Positions 1-9,559 are shown, numbered from the stretch's first letter. The stretch: DNA of 64,000 nt from Anaerolineales bacterium (GCA_020634855.1 JACKAU010000002.1:1105918-1169917); one strand, 5' to 3'. The notes: a model not told the origin generated them from the sequence alone. Program-made: numbers and translations.

Positions 1-66
1 AGATGACATAACCAAGGTACTAGTTTAGCCATAAAGCATCCGTAAGAGCAAACGAGGAGAAGGACA

Positions 67-2649
67 ATGGCCGGTCAATTACCCCCCTCTGAGACTCGTC
101 CCTTTTTGGCGTTTACTCAAGGCCCCAAAAACAAATTGCGCCAACGAGTCAGAGGCGGCGGCCCCAAACCCCGCGAGAACACAGAAGCTCACGGTCAAAA
201 TCTGCTCAAGCAAATCGATGACTTCCAGCGCCTCATCGACTCGCAGGCCCGAGACCGCGCCTCTGATTTACCGCCCTTGCCCGACGACACCCAGGTCATC
301 ATCGAGTCCAAACGCCTCACCCCAGAGCAGGTCGGCTCGTTAGGGCTGAAACCTATTGAGGAACGGGACAACGGCTTGCTGGTTACCATTTCACCCAATG
401 TCACGCTGCCTACTCTGGCCACTAAAGCCCAAAGCTACGTCTCCCAACGCACCGACAGCGGCAATCCCAAATTCAATGGCGTCATCGCCCCCATCGAGCA
501 GATTCGCCCCGCCGGCCGCCACGACAAAGCCGGCGACCGCCTGGCCGCCTGGATCGAAGCCGGCCACCTACAACCCAACCAACCCGTTTGGGTCGATATC
601 GAACTGGCCGGCGGCCAAAGCAGTGACGGCGTTGATAATCGACATGAATTTTATACGTATCTGACCAATTTCAGCGATGATCTGTCGCCCTACCAAGAAG
701 ATGTTGTGACCGCCACCGGCCACTATTTGATTGAGGTGGATTACTCGCTGCATCGGGTTTTGCTGCCGGGCCGGGCCGTTCTCGATCTGCTGGACGACAG
801 CCGGGCCAACTGGATTTTGTCGATTGACCTTGTCCCTGAAGTCGAAAGCTACGCCACCCCATTGGCGGCCACAGCCCAGGCCGATCTGCCGCCGTTACCC
901 GATCTGTCCCCGGACTCGCCGCGTGTCGTCGTCATCGACTCCGGTATCGCTGCTGAACACCCGCTGTTTACCACCAGCGAAGGCCGGACGATTATGGGCC
1001 GCCAGCGTAATTTCCTACCTGACACCGTCGAACCGGCCGATCTAACCACCGATGAAATCGATCAAGGCCACGGCACCGCCATCGCCAGTGTCGTTGCTTA
1101 CGGATCGCTGCTAAACCTGACTCAGGCCCCCGATGAAATCACAACGCCGGTAGTTTGGATTGAAAATGCGAAAATCCTGCTACCCGCCGCCAAACTTGAT
1201 CCTGACGCAGTGGACAGTTCGCCACAACTACATCCACTTCAATTTCCCAAAGCCCTCATCCGCGAGGTGGTCGAGGTCTTTCATCAGCCCTTGCCTCAAC
1301 GCTGCAAAATCTTCAATCTGTCGATTGGCACAGTTCCTCACCCGCAGCAGGCCATCTCCAACTGGGCTGAAGAGATCGACAACTGTTCCGCCCGTAGCGA
1401 TCTGCTATTTGTCATTTCCGCCGGCGACTTGACCTCCGCCGAACTGGTCGAGCTGATGACGGGGGGAGCCACCTACCCGGCCTATTTGCTCAGCCCAAAG
1501 ACGCGACTCCGCGACCCCGGCCAGGCTTACAACGCCTTGACCGTCGGCGCGTTGACGCCCATCCCGCCGACGTTGCCCTGGCCGTCTGCTCCATTCCTGG
1601 CCCAACCGGAACACCCTGCCCCCTTCACCCGCAGTGGGCTGCTCCAATTTGGCCCGGTCAAACCCGATGTCGTTGAAACCGGCGGCAATTGGCAGAAAGA
1701 TGATCTAACGGCCCTGCCCGAGTCGGCGATACTGGTTGCCAACCGTAATTACGTTACCGGCCAAGCCGATCAACCACTGGGCTTTCAGACCGGCGTCGGT
1801 CTGGCCGCGGCCCAAGTCACGCATCTGGCCGGTCGCATTCAGGCTCGCTACCCTAACGCCACCGCCAACCTCATCCGAGCGTTAATTGTCAATTCGGCCG
1901 CCTGGCCGGCCGAATTTATTCACAGCTTGACCGGTCCCACCGAAGCAGCTCTCGGTGATGCACTGACAAAGGAAGATCGACACACACTGCTGCGCCTATG
2001 CGGCTACGGCCGCCCCCGGCCGGAGCAGGCGCTGTCATCGAACGCTCACTGCCTGGTCTTTATCGCTGAAGATGAATTTAGTTGGACTGTCGAGGACAAA
2101 AATTCATCGGGCCGCTATCCGGCTAAAGTGTCATTCTTTGCTATTCGCTTTGAACCGGATGATCTCTTTAACCTGCCGCCCGCCACCCGCCTGCGCGTCA
2201 GCGTGACCCTGACCTATAATCCGGCGGTGCGCAAAACCCAACGCCGCCGCTATCAGGCGGTCGATATGCGATGGGAACTCCGCCGCCGTGAAGAACCATC
2301 GGACGATTTCCGCGCCCGCTGGATGGCCGAAGCCGAAACCGATGACGATGAGGAAGATCGTGCAGAGGACGCCCTCCCGCTGCGACCCTGGCCGTGGCAA
2401 CTTAAACCGGTCCTCAATCCCGGCAGCCGCGCCCGCCGGGGCAGTCTCATCCGCGATTGGTTTGATGTCTACGCGCATGACTTACCGCACACGCTTGAGT
2501 TGGTTGCCCTGGCCCAGGTTGCACCCTGGCGTAAGCCGCCGGAGCCGTTGATGCAGCGATATGCGCTGGTGGTGTCGATTGAGACTTTGGGGGCGGGTGT
2601 GGCGATTTATGATACGGTGCGGGTAATCGAGGAAAACACAGAAAGGTGA
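67..2649 (+). CDS. S8 subtilisin-fold protein, predicted catalytically dead
   Basis: An 860-residue subtilase-family protein. The Asp motif (VVVIDSG, Asp291) and His motif (GHGTAIAS, His335) are intact. Where the family has GTS-x-A the protein has GVGLAAA, so the nucleophile Ser is Gly578; the oxyanion Asn of the usual SAGN motif is Asp454 (ISAGDL). Two independent losses suggest a pseudoprotease acting as a binding or scaffold protein rather than a peptidase. Large N-terminal (about 280 residues) and C-terminal (about 240) extensions resemble the cytoplasmic subtilases that pair with an AAA ATPase (established for that family; the partner would lie upstream, outside the window). No signal peptide is seen. 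Start ATG67 follows a GAGGAGAAGG ribosome site. The hydantoinase gene starts 6 bases after the stop, so the two may be cotranscribed. Confidence 0.85.
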   Translation: MAGQLPPSETRPFLAFTQGPKNKLRQRVRGGGPKPRENTEAHGQNLLKQIDDFQRLIDSQARDRASDLPPLPDDTQVIIESKRLTPEQVGSLGLKPIEERDNGLLVTISPNVTLPTLATKAQSYVSQRTDSGNPKFNGVIAPIEQIRPAGRHDKAGDRLAAWIEAGHLQPNQPVWVDIELAGGQSSDGVDNRHEFYTYLTNFSDDLSPYQEDVVTATGHYLIEVDYSLHRVLLPGRAVLDLLDDSRANWILSIDLVPEVESYATPLAATAQADLPPLPDLSPDSPRVVVIDSGIAAEHPLFTTSEGRTIMGRQRNFLPDTVEPADLTTDEIDQGHGTAIASVVAYGSLLNLTQAPDEITTPVVWIENAKILLPAAKLDPDAVDSSPQLHPLQFPKALIREVVEVFHQPLPQRCKIFNLSIGTVPHPQQAISNWAEEIDNCSARSDLLFVISAGDLTSAELVELMTGGATYPAYLLSPKTRLRDPGQAYNALTVGALTPIPPTLPWPSAPFLAQPEHPAPFTRSGLLQFGPVKPDVVETGGNWQKDDLTALPESAILVANRNYVTGQADQPLGFQTGVGLAAAQVTHLAGRIQARYPNATANLIRALIVNSAAWPAEFIHSLTGPTEAALGDALTKEDRHTLLRLCGYGRPRPEQALSSNAHCLVFIAEDEFSWTVEDKNSSGRYPAKVSFFAIRFEPDDLFNLPPATRLRVSVTLTYNPAVRKTQRRRYQAVDMRWELRRREEPSDDFRARWMAEAETDDDEEDRAEDALPLRPWPWQLKPVLNPGSRARRGSLIRDWFDVYAHDLPHTLELVALAQVAPWRKPPEPLMQRYALVVSIETLGAGVAIYDTVRVIEENTER

Positions 2650-2655
2650 ACATTT

Positions 2656-4023
2656 ATGCAACTCAACCTCGTCATTAAAAACGGAACCATCGTCACCGCC
2701 GAAAACGTTTACCAGGCCGACATCGGCATCCGCGATGGACAAATTGTCGCCATCGCCGCCGACCTCAGCGGCGAACGAGAAATCGACGCCACGGGCAAAC
2801 TGGTCACGCCCGGCGCGATTGATGTTCACGTTCACCACCAGATGCCCCTGCCCAGCGGCGTTATTTCCGCCGACGACTTCTTCACCGGCACACGCGCCGC
2901 AGCCCACGGCGGCACCACAACCATCATCGACTTTGTGGCCGCCGAGCCGGAGGAGTCGCTGCTCGACGCTTTGGCCGCCCGGCAAGCCGAGGCCAAAGAT
3001 CGAGTGGTCATCGACTACGGGCTGCATATGACCATCACCCCCGCCGATATCGCCAAACTCGACCAACTGCCGGCGGTAGTTGAGGCCGGCTGCCCAACCT
3101 TCAAACTTTACATGGCCTACGGCTTTCGGCTCAAAGATGACGAGTTGCTCCAGGCCCTCGACGCCGTCAAACAGGTTAACGGCCTGCCGATCGTCCATGC
3201 CGAGAATTGGGACGTCATCTGCCTGATGATCGCCCAAAATCTGGCCGTCGGCCGGACCGAACCACGCTGGCATCCGCGCAGTCGTCCAGCCGTGATGGAA
3301 GGCGAGGCCGTCGGGCGGGTCATCGACATGGCGGCGCTGGTCGGTACGCCGGTCTACATTTTTCACGTCTCCTGCGATGATGCGGTCGAACGCATCGCCG
3401 CGGCTCGCCGCCGGGGACTGCGTGTCTTTGGCGAAACTTGCCCCCAATACCTCCTTCTGACCGACGCCGCCTACGAAGAGCCGGGCGTCGCCGGGACGCT
3501 GCCGGTATGCGCCCCACCCCTGCGCAGCCTGACCGACCAAGCCCGCCTGTGGACGGCGCTGGGCCGCAACGAACTACAAGTCGTCTCCACCGATCACTGC
3601 CCGTTTAGCAGCGCCAACAAAGCCCTGGGCCTCGACGACTTCAGCCGCATCCCCGGCGGCGTGCCCTCCATCGAGAGCCGCTTTGCGCTGATGTACACTT
3701 ACGGCGTTTTGGCGAACTGCTTCTCCCTCAAGCGCTGGGTCAGAATGTGCTGTACCAATCCAGCCCGGCTCTTTGGCCTGACTCGCAAAGGCGTCATTGC
3801 CATCGGTTATGATGCCGATTTGGTGGTGTTTGATCCCAACAAACAACTCACTCTCGGCACCGATGTCCTCCATGAAAATGTCGATTGGACCCCCTACGCC
3901 GGCTTCGAAGTCACCGGCTGGCCGGTCGTCACCATCAGCCGGGGTGAAGTCATCGCCGAAAATGGAACATTTTACGGGAAAGCCGGTCGCGGCCAATTTG
4001 TCGAGCGACAGTTGTCGATGTAA
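2656..4023 (+). CDS. hydA: dihydropyrimidinase / D-hydantoinase
   Basis: A 455-residue cyclic amidohydrolase of normal length for hydantoinases. Metal and active-site features are visible: DVHVHHQ near residue 55 (the His-x-His pair), KLYMAY with the lysine that is carbamylated in the family (Lys150), VHAEN (His), FHVSCDD (His) and STDHCPF (Asp). It hydrolyses the ring of dihydropyrimidines or hydantoins in the cytoplasm to N-carbamoyl amino acids. ATG2656 is preceded by AAAGGTGA, which overlaps the stop codon of the subtilase gene, so translation is probably coupled. No beta-ureidopropionase, carbamoylase or dihydropyrimidine dehydrogenase lies nearby, so the physiological substrate cannot be decided; phenylhydantoinase or allantoinase-like use remains possible. 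Confidence 0.9.
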   Translation: MQLNLVIKNGTIVTAENVYQADIGIRDGQIVAIAADLSGEREIDATGKLVTPGAIDVHVHHQMPLPSGVISADDFFTGTRAAAHGGTTTIIDFVAAEPEESLLDALAARQAEAKDRVVIDYGLHMTITPADIAKLDQLPAVVEAGCPTFKLYMAYGFRLKDDELLQALDAVKQVNGLPIVHAENWDVICLMIAQNLAVGRTEPRWHPRSRPAVMEGEAVGRVIDMAALVGTPVYIFHVSCDDAVERIAAARRRGLRVFGETCPQYLLLTDAAYEEPGVAGTLPVCAPPLRSLTDQARLWTALGRNELQVVSTDHCPFSSANKALGLDDFSRIPGGVPSIESRFALMYTYGVLANCFSLKRWVRMCCTNPARLFGLTRKGVIAIGYDADLVVFDPNKQLTLGTDVLHENVDWTPYAGFEVTGWPVVTISRGEVIAENGTFYGKAGRGQFVERQLSM

Positions 4024-4036
4024 ATTGGGGCGTAAA

Positions 4037-4813
4037 ATGGCTAAAAAGACCAGCATCTACCTATCCTTATGGACTATCCTGATCCTCCTCTTAACCGCCT
4101 GCACCGGCGAGCCATCGCCAACCGCGACGCCGGACGTTACACCGACGCCCGACAGCAGCGTCTTCTACCAGCGCGGCCTTGACTATCTCGATCAAGGTGA
4201 GTACGAACTGGCGATTGAAGAGTTCAACCGGGCGGCCCAACTCGATCCCAACAGCGCCGATATTTACGCCAATCGCGGGCTGGCCCACCACTGGCTCGAC
4301 GCGCCGGGCGAGGCCAACGCCGACTACAGCCGCGCCATCGAGCTTGATCCCGATTTCTACCTGACCTACTACAATCGCGGCGTCAGTTTCGACGACCGAG
4401 GCGACCACGAACGGGCTGTAGCCGATTATCGCCGCGCCGTTGAGCGCAATCCCGAAGACGTCAGTTCGCACAACAATCTAGCCTGGGGGCTGGCCTTCTA
4501 TCTCGACACCGATTATGAAGAGGCGCTGGAACACGCCCTCACCTCGGTCGAGTTGGAGTCGAACGACTACAACCAAGATACGCTGGCTCTGGTTTACCTC
4601 AAACTTGAGCGGTACGAAGACGCCCTAACCCATTACAACGAGGCTTTGGCCTTAAATGATCAACAGGCCGAATCTTACCGGGGGCGCGGAGAGGCCAACG
4701 CTGCCCTAGGCAACGTCCAAGCCGCTATCGAGGATTACCAAACTTACCTACGCCTAACCCCCGCCGCCCCTGACCGAGAAGAGATTGAGGCCAAGCTGGA
4801 CGCTCTACGATAA
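4037..4813 (+). CDS. TPR-repeat lipoprotein
   Basis: A 258-residue secreted lipoprotein. The start is placed at ATG4037 because it gives a clean signal peptide ending in the lipobox LLTAC at about residue 22; the same frame stays open further upstream but that part overlaps the hydantoinase gene. After a short Thr/Pro linker (PSPTATPDVTPTPDSS) come about five to six TPR units with typical spacing (GLDYLDQGEYELAIEEFNRA, then YANRGLAHHWL, YYNRGVSFDDRGD and so on). TPR domains bind other proteins; the partner is unknown. The gene starts 13 bases after hydA and probably belongs to the same transcript. It converges with the permease gene on the other strand. Confidence 0.85.
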   Translation: MAKKTSIYLSLWTILILLLTACTGEPSPTATPDVTPTPDSSVFYQRGLDYLDQGEYELAIEEFNRAAQLDPNSADIYANRGLAHHWLDAPGEANADYSRAIELDPDFYLTYYNRGVSFDDRGDHERAVADYRRAVERNPEDVSSHNNLAWGLAFYLDTDYEEALEHALTSVELESNDYNQDTLALVYLKLERYEDALTHYNEALALNDQQAESYRGRGEANAALGNVQAAIEDYQTYLRLTPAAPDREEIEAKLDALR

Positions 4814-4860
4814 AATCTTGTCGCCTCGGCCTTGAGCGCAAAAGTAGGGGGCCTCCTGCC

Positions 4861-7263
4861 CTATTCATAGGACAGCACCTCCCGTACCGTCAGACGAGCA
4901 GCGTTTCGCGCCGGGACAAAGCTGGCCAGTGCCGCCAGCAGCATGGCGACAACGAACCACAGCACCACACTAGGCAGTGAAAAGGTGTAGGACAGGGGCG
5001 CTTGAAAAAGCTGCTGACCGGTGGCGTCGCTCAAGAATCGACTAACCGGGACTGCCAGCAGCGAGCCGGCGATCCAACTTAACACGCCAATCACCATACC
5101 TTCCACAATGACAATCCGAAAAATAGCCCCATCCGAAGCGCCGATGGCCCGCATTACCCCAATCTCCCGGGTGCGTTCCAGCACGTTGATGCTCATAGTG
5201 CCCATTAAACCTAACCCGCCGACCACGGCCAACAGCACGGCCACGGCCAGCAAAAACACAATCAAAATATTGAGCAGGCGCTGCACATTGTCACGCAGGC
5301 TAATGATCGTCTGTACTTCGGCAACTTTGAAGCCGGCCCGGTTAAACGCCGCCTCAAGCTGCTGCGCCACCTGATTCAAGCTATCGCTATCGTGAGCTTG
5401 GGCGATCACTTGCACCGCCCCAGCGCGATCAACCTTGCGGGCGGCCCGGGCATAGTACGGGTAATTGGCATAGAGAATAGGCCCGGTTAGCGTCCCGCGA
5501 ATAATGCCCACAATTTGCCAAGTGGTCTGGCGCTCACCGATTTTCAAGACTACCGTATCGCCCAAATCCAGATCAGGTTCGTCGTACAGAAAATCGGTGT
5601 TGACGACCAAGGCGTTGGCGTCGTCCGGGCGCAGCCAACGCCCGGCCAGGAGGGTGGTCTGGAGCATCGTGGTGTCGGCTTCCGGGGCCAGCATAATCAC
5701 CCCCTCGCTTTCTTCGCCATCGGGCCGCACCCGGCGAACGGACGCAGCGCCCCAACTCTCGGCCGCGACGACGCCCGGCACGGTCATAGCGGTTCGCTGG
5801 ATTTCTTGAACTCGGTAGTCCGTATCAAATCGCATTCGGATATCGAACTGCCAGTAGTTGAGGGCGTCATCCAGCGTGTGCAGCAACGACGCTCGGACGG
5901 AGAAGATGGCAATAAAAGTCATACCGGCCAGCGACAGCGTGAGCAGCGTCAGGCCGAGCCGGGCTTTGCGGCGAAACGTATTGCGCAGGGAAATCAACAA
6001 CGGCCGCGACAGGCCGCGCAGCCGCTGCAGTAGCCGATCCAGCTGGCTCTCACCAAACTGGCCCTGGCCCAACCCGTAGTCGCTGATGGCCTGACGGACG
6101 CTGACGCGCGTGCCGCTGATGATGGGGTACAGCGCGGCCAGCGCCGACGTAAACAGGCCGATAGCAATCTGGATGGTCAGCACGCCGGGCGCAATCGTGG
6201 TGCGCACCAGATCGAAATTGAGTTGGTGGGCCAGATAACCGGCCAGCGCCCAAGCGCCGGCAACGCCCAACGGTACCGCTACCACCAGCGCCAGCAAGCC
6301 GTAAATCAGCACCGTGGCAAAATAAAGGCTCATGATCTGCCCTTGCCGCGCGCCGATAGCCTTCATCACCCCAATCTGGCGGATCTGCTGAGCCAGCGTG
6401 GCTGAAATGGTGTTAACGACCAGAAAGCCGCTCAACCCCAAAGCCAGCAGCCCGGAAGCGTTCAACAACAGCAGCAGCGGCTGAACCACATCGTTGACCG
6501 GATAATCGCCCGGTCTATTCTTGATGGTCGATAAGGTGTCCAACCCGGCGCTCTCGATTTTGCGCCGGACCTCTTGAGTCACCGTTTGAATGTGGGCTTG
6601 ATCCGTTTTGTTACCGGCCACCACAAACTCGATCCGGTTAAACGCGCGAGGCTGGTGCAGCCACTCCAGCGTATCGAGGCTGATGAACCCGAACGCCTGG
6701 CCGGCCAGCGGAGCCGGTCGTTCGCCGGGATCGTGAACCGCGCCGGCAATCCGCATCGTCCGTTCGTGGCCGTCCAGCGTACGCAGCGTAATGGCATCGC
6801 CCACGTTCAGCCCCATCCAATCCAGCGAGGCGCGTTCAACCACCAAGGTGTGATCCGGCGGCGGCCAGTCGCCCTGCTCCGGCCACACTTTGGCGATGGT
6901 CATTGCATCATAATCCTGGGGATCGCGGGCTTCCAGTGTGATAGCGACCCACTCATCATTCGGCCCGACCCGATAACGGGCATTGACCACCCGCCGGCCC
7001 TCGGCCTGTTCGATTGAGCGCATCGAACGGATGGTATCGACCAGCGCCTGATCGAAATTACCATTAACGACCAAGCTGGCGCTGGGCGGATTGGTCGCCG
7101 CGTAACTGGTGTCCAACTGGCTGCCAAAAATACTGCGCGTCCCCGAAACCACGCCCACCGCCAAAACGCCGACGGTGATCGATAACACCACCAGCACCGT
7201 CCGGGCTTTATTGGCGACCAGATCGCGTATCACTTTATGCCAACGGGGTCGAAGAAAGTTCAT
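4861..7263 (-). CDS. FtsX/MacB-type ABC transporter permease (orphan)
   Basis: An 800-residue permease with two FtsX modules. An N-terminal membrane segment (about 20-45) is followed by a MacB-like periplasmic domain, three membrane helices (about 265-400), a second anchor helix, a second periplasmic domain and three terminal helices. The conserved signatures IGVMKAIGARQGQIM and IGVMRAIGASDGAIF precede helices in the two halves. Proteins of this type export lipoproteins or peptides or act mechanically on the envelope, powered by a separate ATPase. No ABC ATPase is visible next to it, so it must borrow one or the partner gene is elsewhere. The start ATG7263 has the repeat-rich spacer 7264-7529 upstream. 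Confidence 0.85.
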   Translation of the reverse strand: MNFLRPRWHKVIRDLVANKARTVLVVLSITVGVLAVGVVSGTRSIFGSQLDTSYAATNPPSASLVVNGNFDQALVDTIRSMRSIEQAEGRRVVNARYRVGPNDEWVAITLEARDPQDYDAMTIAKVWPEQGDWPPPDHTLVVERASLDWMGLNVGDAITLRTLDGHERTMRIAGAVHDPGERPAPLAGQAFGFISLDTLEWLHQPRAFNRIEFVVAGNKTDQAHIQTVTQEVRRKIESAGLDTLSTIKNRPGDYPVNDVVQPLLLLLNASGLLALGLSGFLVVNTISATLAQQIRQIGVMKAIGARQGQIMSLYFATVLIYGLLALVVAVPLGVAGAWALAGYLAHQLNFDLVRTTIAPGVLTIQIAIGLFTSALAALYPIISGTRVSVRQAISDYGLGQGQFGESQLDRLLQRLRGLSRPLLISLRNTFRRKARLGLTLLTLSLAGMTFIAIFSVRASLLHTLDDALNYWQFDIRMRFDTDYRVQEIQRTAMTVPGVVAAESWGAASVRRVRPDGEESEGVIMLAPEADTTMLQTTLLAGRWLRPDDANALVVNTDFLYDEPDLDLGDTVVLKIGERQTTWQIVGIIRGTLTGPILYANYPYYARAARKVDRAGAVQVIAQAHDSDSLNQVAQQLEAAFNRAGFKVAEVQTIISLRDNVQRLLNILIVFLLAVAVLLAVVGGLGLMGTMSINVLERTREIGVMRAIGASDGAIFRIVIVEGMVIGVLSWIAGSLLAVPVSRFLSDATGQQLFQAPLSYTFSLPSVVLWFVVAMLLAALASFVPARNAARLTVREVLSYE

Positions 7264-7286
7264 AACATCACTCCGGGGGAAAGTTT

Positions 7287-7386
7287 GTTGGATGGATGGT
7301 TGGTTGGTTGGTTGAATAGTTAGCTAGAATGAACCATCCCACTATCTGTCCAACTAACCAACCATCTAACTACCCAACCATCCAAC
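7287..7386. repeat. inverted repeat of TGGTTGGT-type tetranucleotide runs
   Basis: A run of GGTT units (7287-7314) is followed about 35 bases later by its complement (CCAACTAACCAACCATC, to 7386), so the DNA or RNA can fold into a long imperfect hairpin. A similar GGTT run occurs at 52238-52281, next to the MoaD-like gene. It looks like a dispersed simple-sequence element; no coding function is seen. Confidence 0.7.
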
Positions 7387-7432
7387 TCTACCAAATCTCC
7401 ACCAGAGTTAATAGTGCCATCAATCACCGGAC

Positions 7433-7474
7433 GGTATGACCGGCGTCACGTCATAACATGATCCCGGTCATACC
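7433..7474. promoter_or_regulatory. 11-bp inverted repeat, candidate operator
   Basis: GGTATGACCGG (7433-7443) is mirrored exactly by CCGGTCATACC (7464-7474) with 20 bases between. It lies 44 bases upstream of the -10 of the kinase gene at 7530 and also upstream of the divergent permease gene, so it could be a binding site for the response regulator encoded downstream (autoregulation). Binding is inferred only from symmetry and position. Confidence 0.45.
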
Positions 7475-7514
7475 GGGAGGTGAGTCTGATCCAATACGCC
7501 CCCGCCGGTAGTCG

Positions 7515-7523
7515 TGCTATAAT
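7515..7523 (+). promoter_or_regulatory. extended -10 promoter of a leaderless transcript
   Basis: TGC-TATAAT (TATAAT at 7518-7523) ends 6 bases before ATG7530. With normal spacing the transcript would begin at or next to the A of the start codon. There is no ribosome binding site between, which agrees with leaderless translation of the kinase gene. Confidence 0.65.
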
Positions 7524-7529
7524 TTAGCT

Positions 7530-8819
7530 ATGACGCAGACAAATACGTTTGAACCGGGATTACTATCTGTTTTTCGTTTGTTGGCCGGGCTGCGGTTGGG
7601 GCTGCTGGTCTTGGCTGTGGCCAGTCGGTCAATCTGGCTGGGCGCCGGCAACGCTCAACTGGTATCGGCCAAATACGGCGACTATTTCGCCGTTTTCGAT
7701 CTGGTTGAAGCCACCCTATTGGTCATCTATCTCTGGTGGCCGGCTGGGCAGCGACGATTGGGACGATGGTTTTTGCCGGTCGGGCTGCTGCTGGCCTGTA
7801 TCGGGCCAATGGTGGGCCATTATCTGGCGCTGACCCGGTTGTCGCCCGACGATCTGATCGAAATGAGAGCGCTGCTGGGGGCATGGCAACTCATCCCCAT
7901 CCTATTTGTGCCGTTAATTCTGATTGCCTGGCAGTATAGTTTTCGATGGGTCATCTACTATTGCCTGGCCACGGCAGGATTCGATTTGGCGCTCAAAGTT
8001 ATGGCCTTAGGGTGGGGCAGCCCCTTCTTATTGGCTCCGACCGGTGCCGTGGTCACCCGAACCATCGCTTATCTGATTGTCGGTTATATGGTGATTCGGT
8101 TGATGACTTTTCAACGACAGCAGCGGCATGCGCTAGCCCAAGCCAATCGCCAATTGACCCATTACGCCACGACTTTGGAGCAGTTAACCATCAGCCGCGA
8201 GCGTAATCGCCTGGCTCGGGAACTGCACGATACGCTGGCCCACACCTTGAGCGCCTCGGCGGTGCAGCTTGAAGCCATTAAAGTTTCAGTCGAAACCGGT
8301 TCGGCGCAAACCCAATCGATAGTCGATCAAGCTTTACAGACAACCCGTTCCGGCCTATCGGAAACACGGCGAGCTTTGCAATCGCTGCGAGCCAGCCCGT
8401 TGGAGGATTTGGGGTTGGCGCTGGCTGTGCGTCACTTAGCCGAAATGCAAACCGCCCGCGCCGGCGCTGAACTCATCTGGCAAAGTCCGGCTGTGCTTCG
8501 AGATGTCCCCCCGGCTGTGGAACAATCGATCTATCGGGTGGCCCAGGAAGCGCTGGAAAATATGGTCAGGCATGCCGCAGCTTGCCATGTCAGCGTCCGA
8601 TTGGAACAGGTAAACGGCTCGGTTGATCTAACCGTATCAGACGATGGCCAGGGATTTGCAGTGGCCCAGGTCGATCTCTCTCGTCATTTTGGCTTGCGGG
8701 GGATGCGGGAGCGGGCCGAGATGACCGGCGGCCGGTTAGACATCGACAGCCGGCCGGGACAAGGCGCAACCATTCATTTTAGCGTGGAGACAAAAGATGA
8801 TCCGAGTCTTAATTTGTGA
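7530..8819 (+). CDS. sensor histidine kinase (HisKA_3 / NarL-partner type)
   Basis: A 429-residue membrane kinase. About five or six hydrophobic segments fill residues 10-195, with no recognisable periplasmic ligand domain, followed by a coiled linker and the dimerisation/phosphoacceptor motif ARELHDTLAH (His233). The C-terminal HATPase_c domain has the N box (QEALENMVRHA) and G boxes (DDGQGF, FGLRGMRERAE). It would phosphorylate the LuxR-type regulator encoded next, whose gene overlaps its 3' end by 23 bases. The membrane-embedded sensor suggests that it detects a membrane or envelope signal; the signal is unknown. The start codon follows the -10 hexamer directly, so the message is probably leaderless. 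Confidence 0.9.
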   Translation: MTQTNTFEPGLLSVFRLLAGLRLGLLVLAVASRSIWLGAGNAQLVSAKYGDYFAVFDLVEATLLVIYLWWPAGQRRLGRWFLPVGLLLACIGPMVGHYLALTRLSPDDLIEMRALLGAWQLIPILFVPLILIAWQYSFRWVIYYCLATAGFDLALKVMALGWGSPFLLAPTGAVVTRTIAYLIVGYMVIRLMTFQRQQRHALAQANRQLTHYATTLEQLTISRERNRLARELHDTLAHTLSASAVQLEAIKVSVETGSAQTQSIVDQALQTTRSGLSETRRALQSLRASPLEDLGLALAVRHLAEMQTARAGAELIWQSPAVLRDVPPAVEQSIYRVAQEALENMVRHAAACHVSVRLEQVNGSVDLTVSDDGQGFAVAQVDLSRHFGLRGMRERAEMTGGRLDIDSRPGQGATIHFSVETKDDPSLNL

Positions 8820-9450
8820 TGATCAAGAGGTGGTGTGCGAAGGGCTACGGGTCATTTTGAACAGCGCCGCCGGGATCGAGGTAGCCGGGGTGGCGTATGA
8901 TGGCGCTGCTGCTCTGGATCTGATTCCGACGGCCAAACCCGACCTGGTCTTGATGGACTTAAAAATGCCGGGACTCAACGGCATCCAAGCCACCCGGCTC
9001 ATTCACCAGCGATACCCTGAAATTCGCGTGCTGGTACTGACCACTTACGATGGCGACGAGTGGGTGCTGGATGCCATCCGCAGCGGCGCCGCCGGCTACT
9101 TACTCAAAGACAGCCCGCGAGAAGCATTAATAGCCGCGATCAAAGGCACTATCGACGGCAAAACTCACGTCGACCCCGGTGTGGCCGGCACATTGCTGGC
9201 TCAAATCGCCCGGACGGGCACACCGCCGACCACTTCCCTGACTGCCGACTTAAGCGAGCGCGAACTCGAAGTCCTGCGCCACTTGGCTCGCGGCCTAACC
9301 AACCTCGACATCGCCGACAGGTTGCACCTATCCGAAGGCACCATTCGCAACTACGTCAGCGCCGTTTTTACCAAACTAGGCGTCTCGGATCGCACTCAGG
9401 CGGCGGTCATCGCCTTGCGCTATGGACTGGTCGATTTGAATGAGCTTTAA
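8797..9450 (+). CDS. NarL/FixJ-type response regulator
   Basis: A 217-residue regulator made of a receiver domain (acidic pocket ICDDQE, phosphoacceptor Asp54 in LVLMDLKMPG, switch Thr in VLTTYD, Lys in LLKDS) and a LuxR-type helix-turn-helix (LSERELEVLRHLARGLTNLDIADRLHLSEGT region, about residues 150-205). It is translated from ATG8797 with GGAG upstream, inside the end of the kinase gene, so the pair is translationally coupled. Targets are not visible with certainty; the 7433-7474 inverted repeat is a candidate site. Confidence 0.92.
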   Translation: MIRVLICDDQEVVCEGLRVILNSAAGIEVAGVAYDGAAALDLIPTAKPDLVLMDLKMPGLNGIQATRLIHQRYPEIRVLVLTTYDGDEWVLDAIRSGAAGYLLKDSPREALIAAIKGTIDGKTHVDPGVAGTLLAQIARTGTPPTTSLTADLSERELEVLRHLARGLTNLDIADRLHLSEGTIRNYVSAVFTKLGVSDRTQAAVIALRYGLVDLNEL

Positions 9451-9559
9451 TGAGCCAGAGACTGAAGGTGAAGATCAAGACCTTAAAAGTGTTCCAACCG
9501 AAATGGTGTATGATCGCCAACACCATTTGGAAACCTATAAGGTCTTGAGGCGTAAGATA

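Noticed and set aside
2482..3540. A 352-codon minus-strand frame opposite the hydantoinase
   Set aside because: It is the antisense shadow of a well supported enzyme; composition is typical of reversed high-GC codons.
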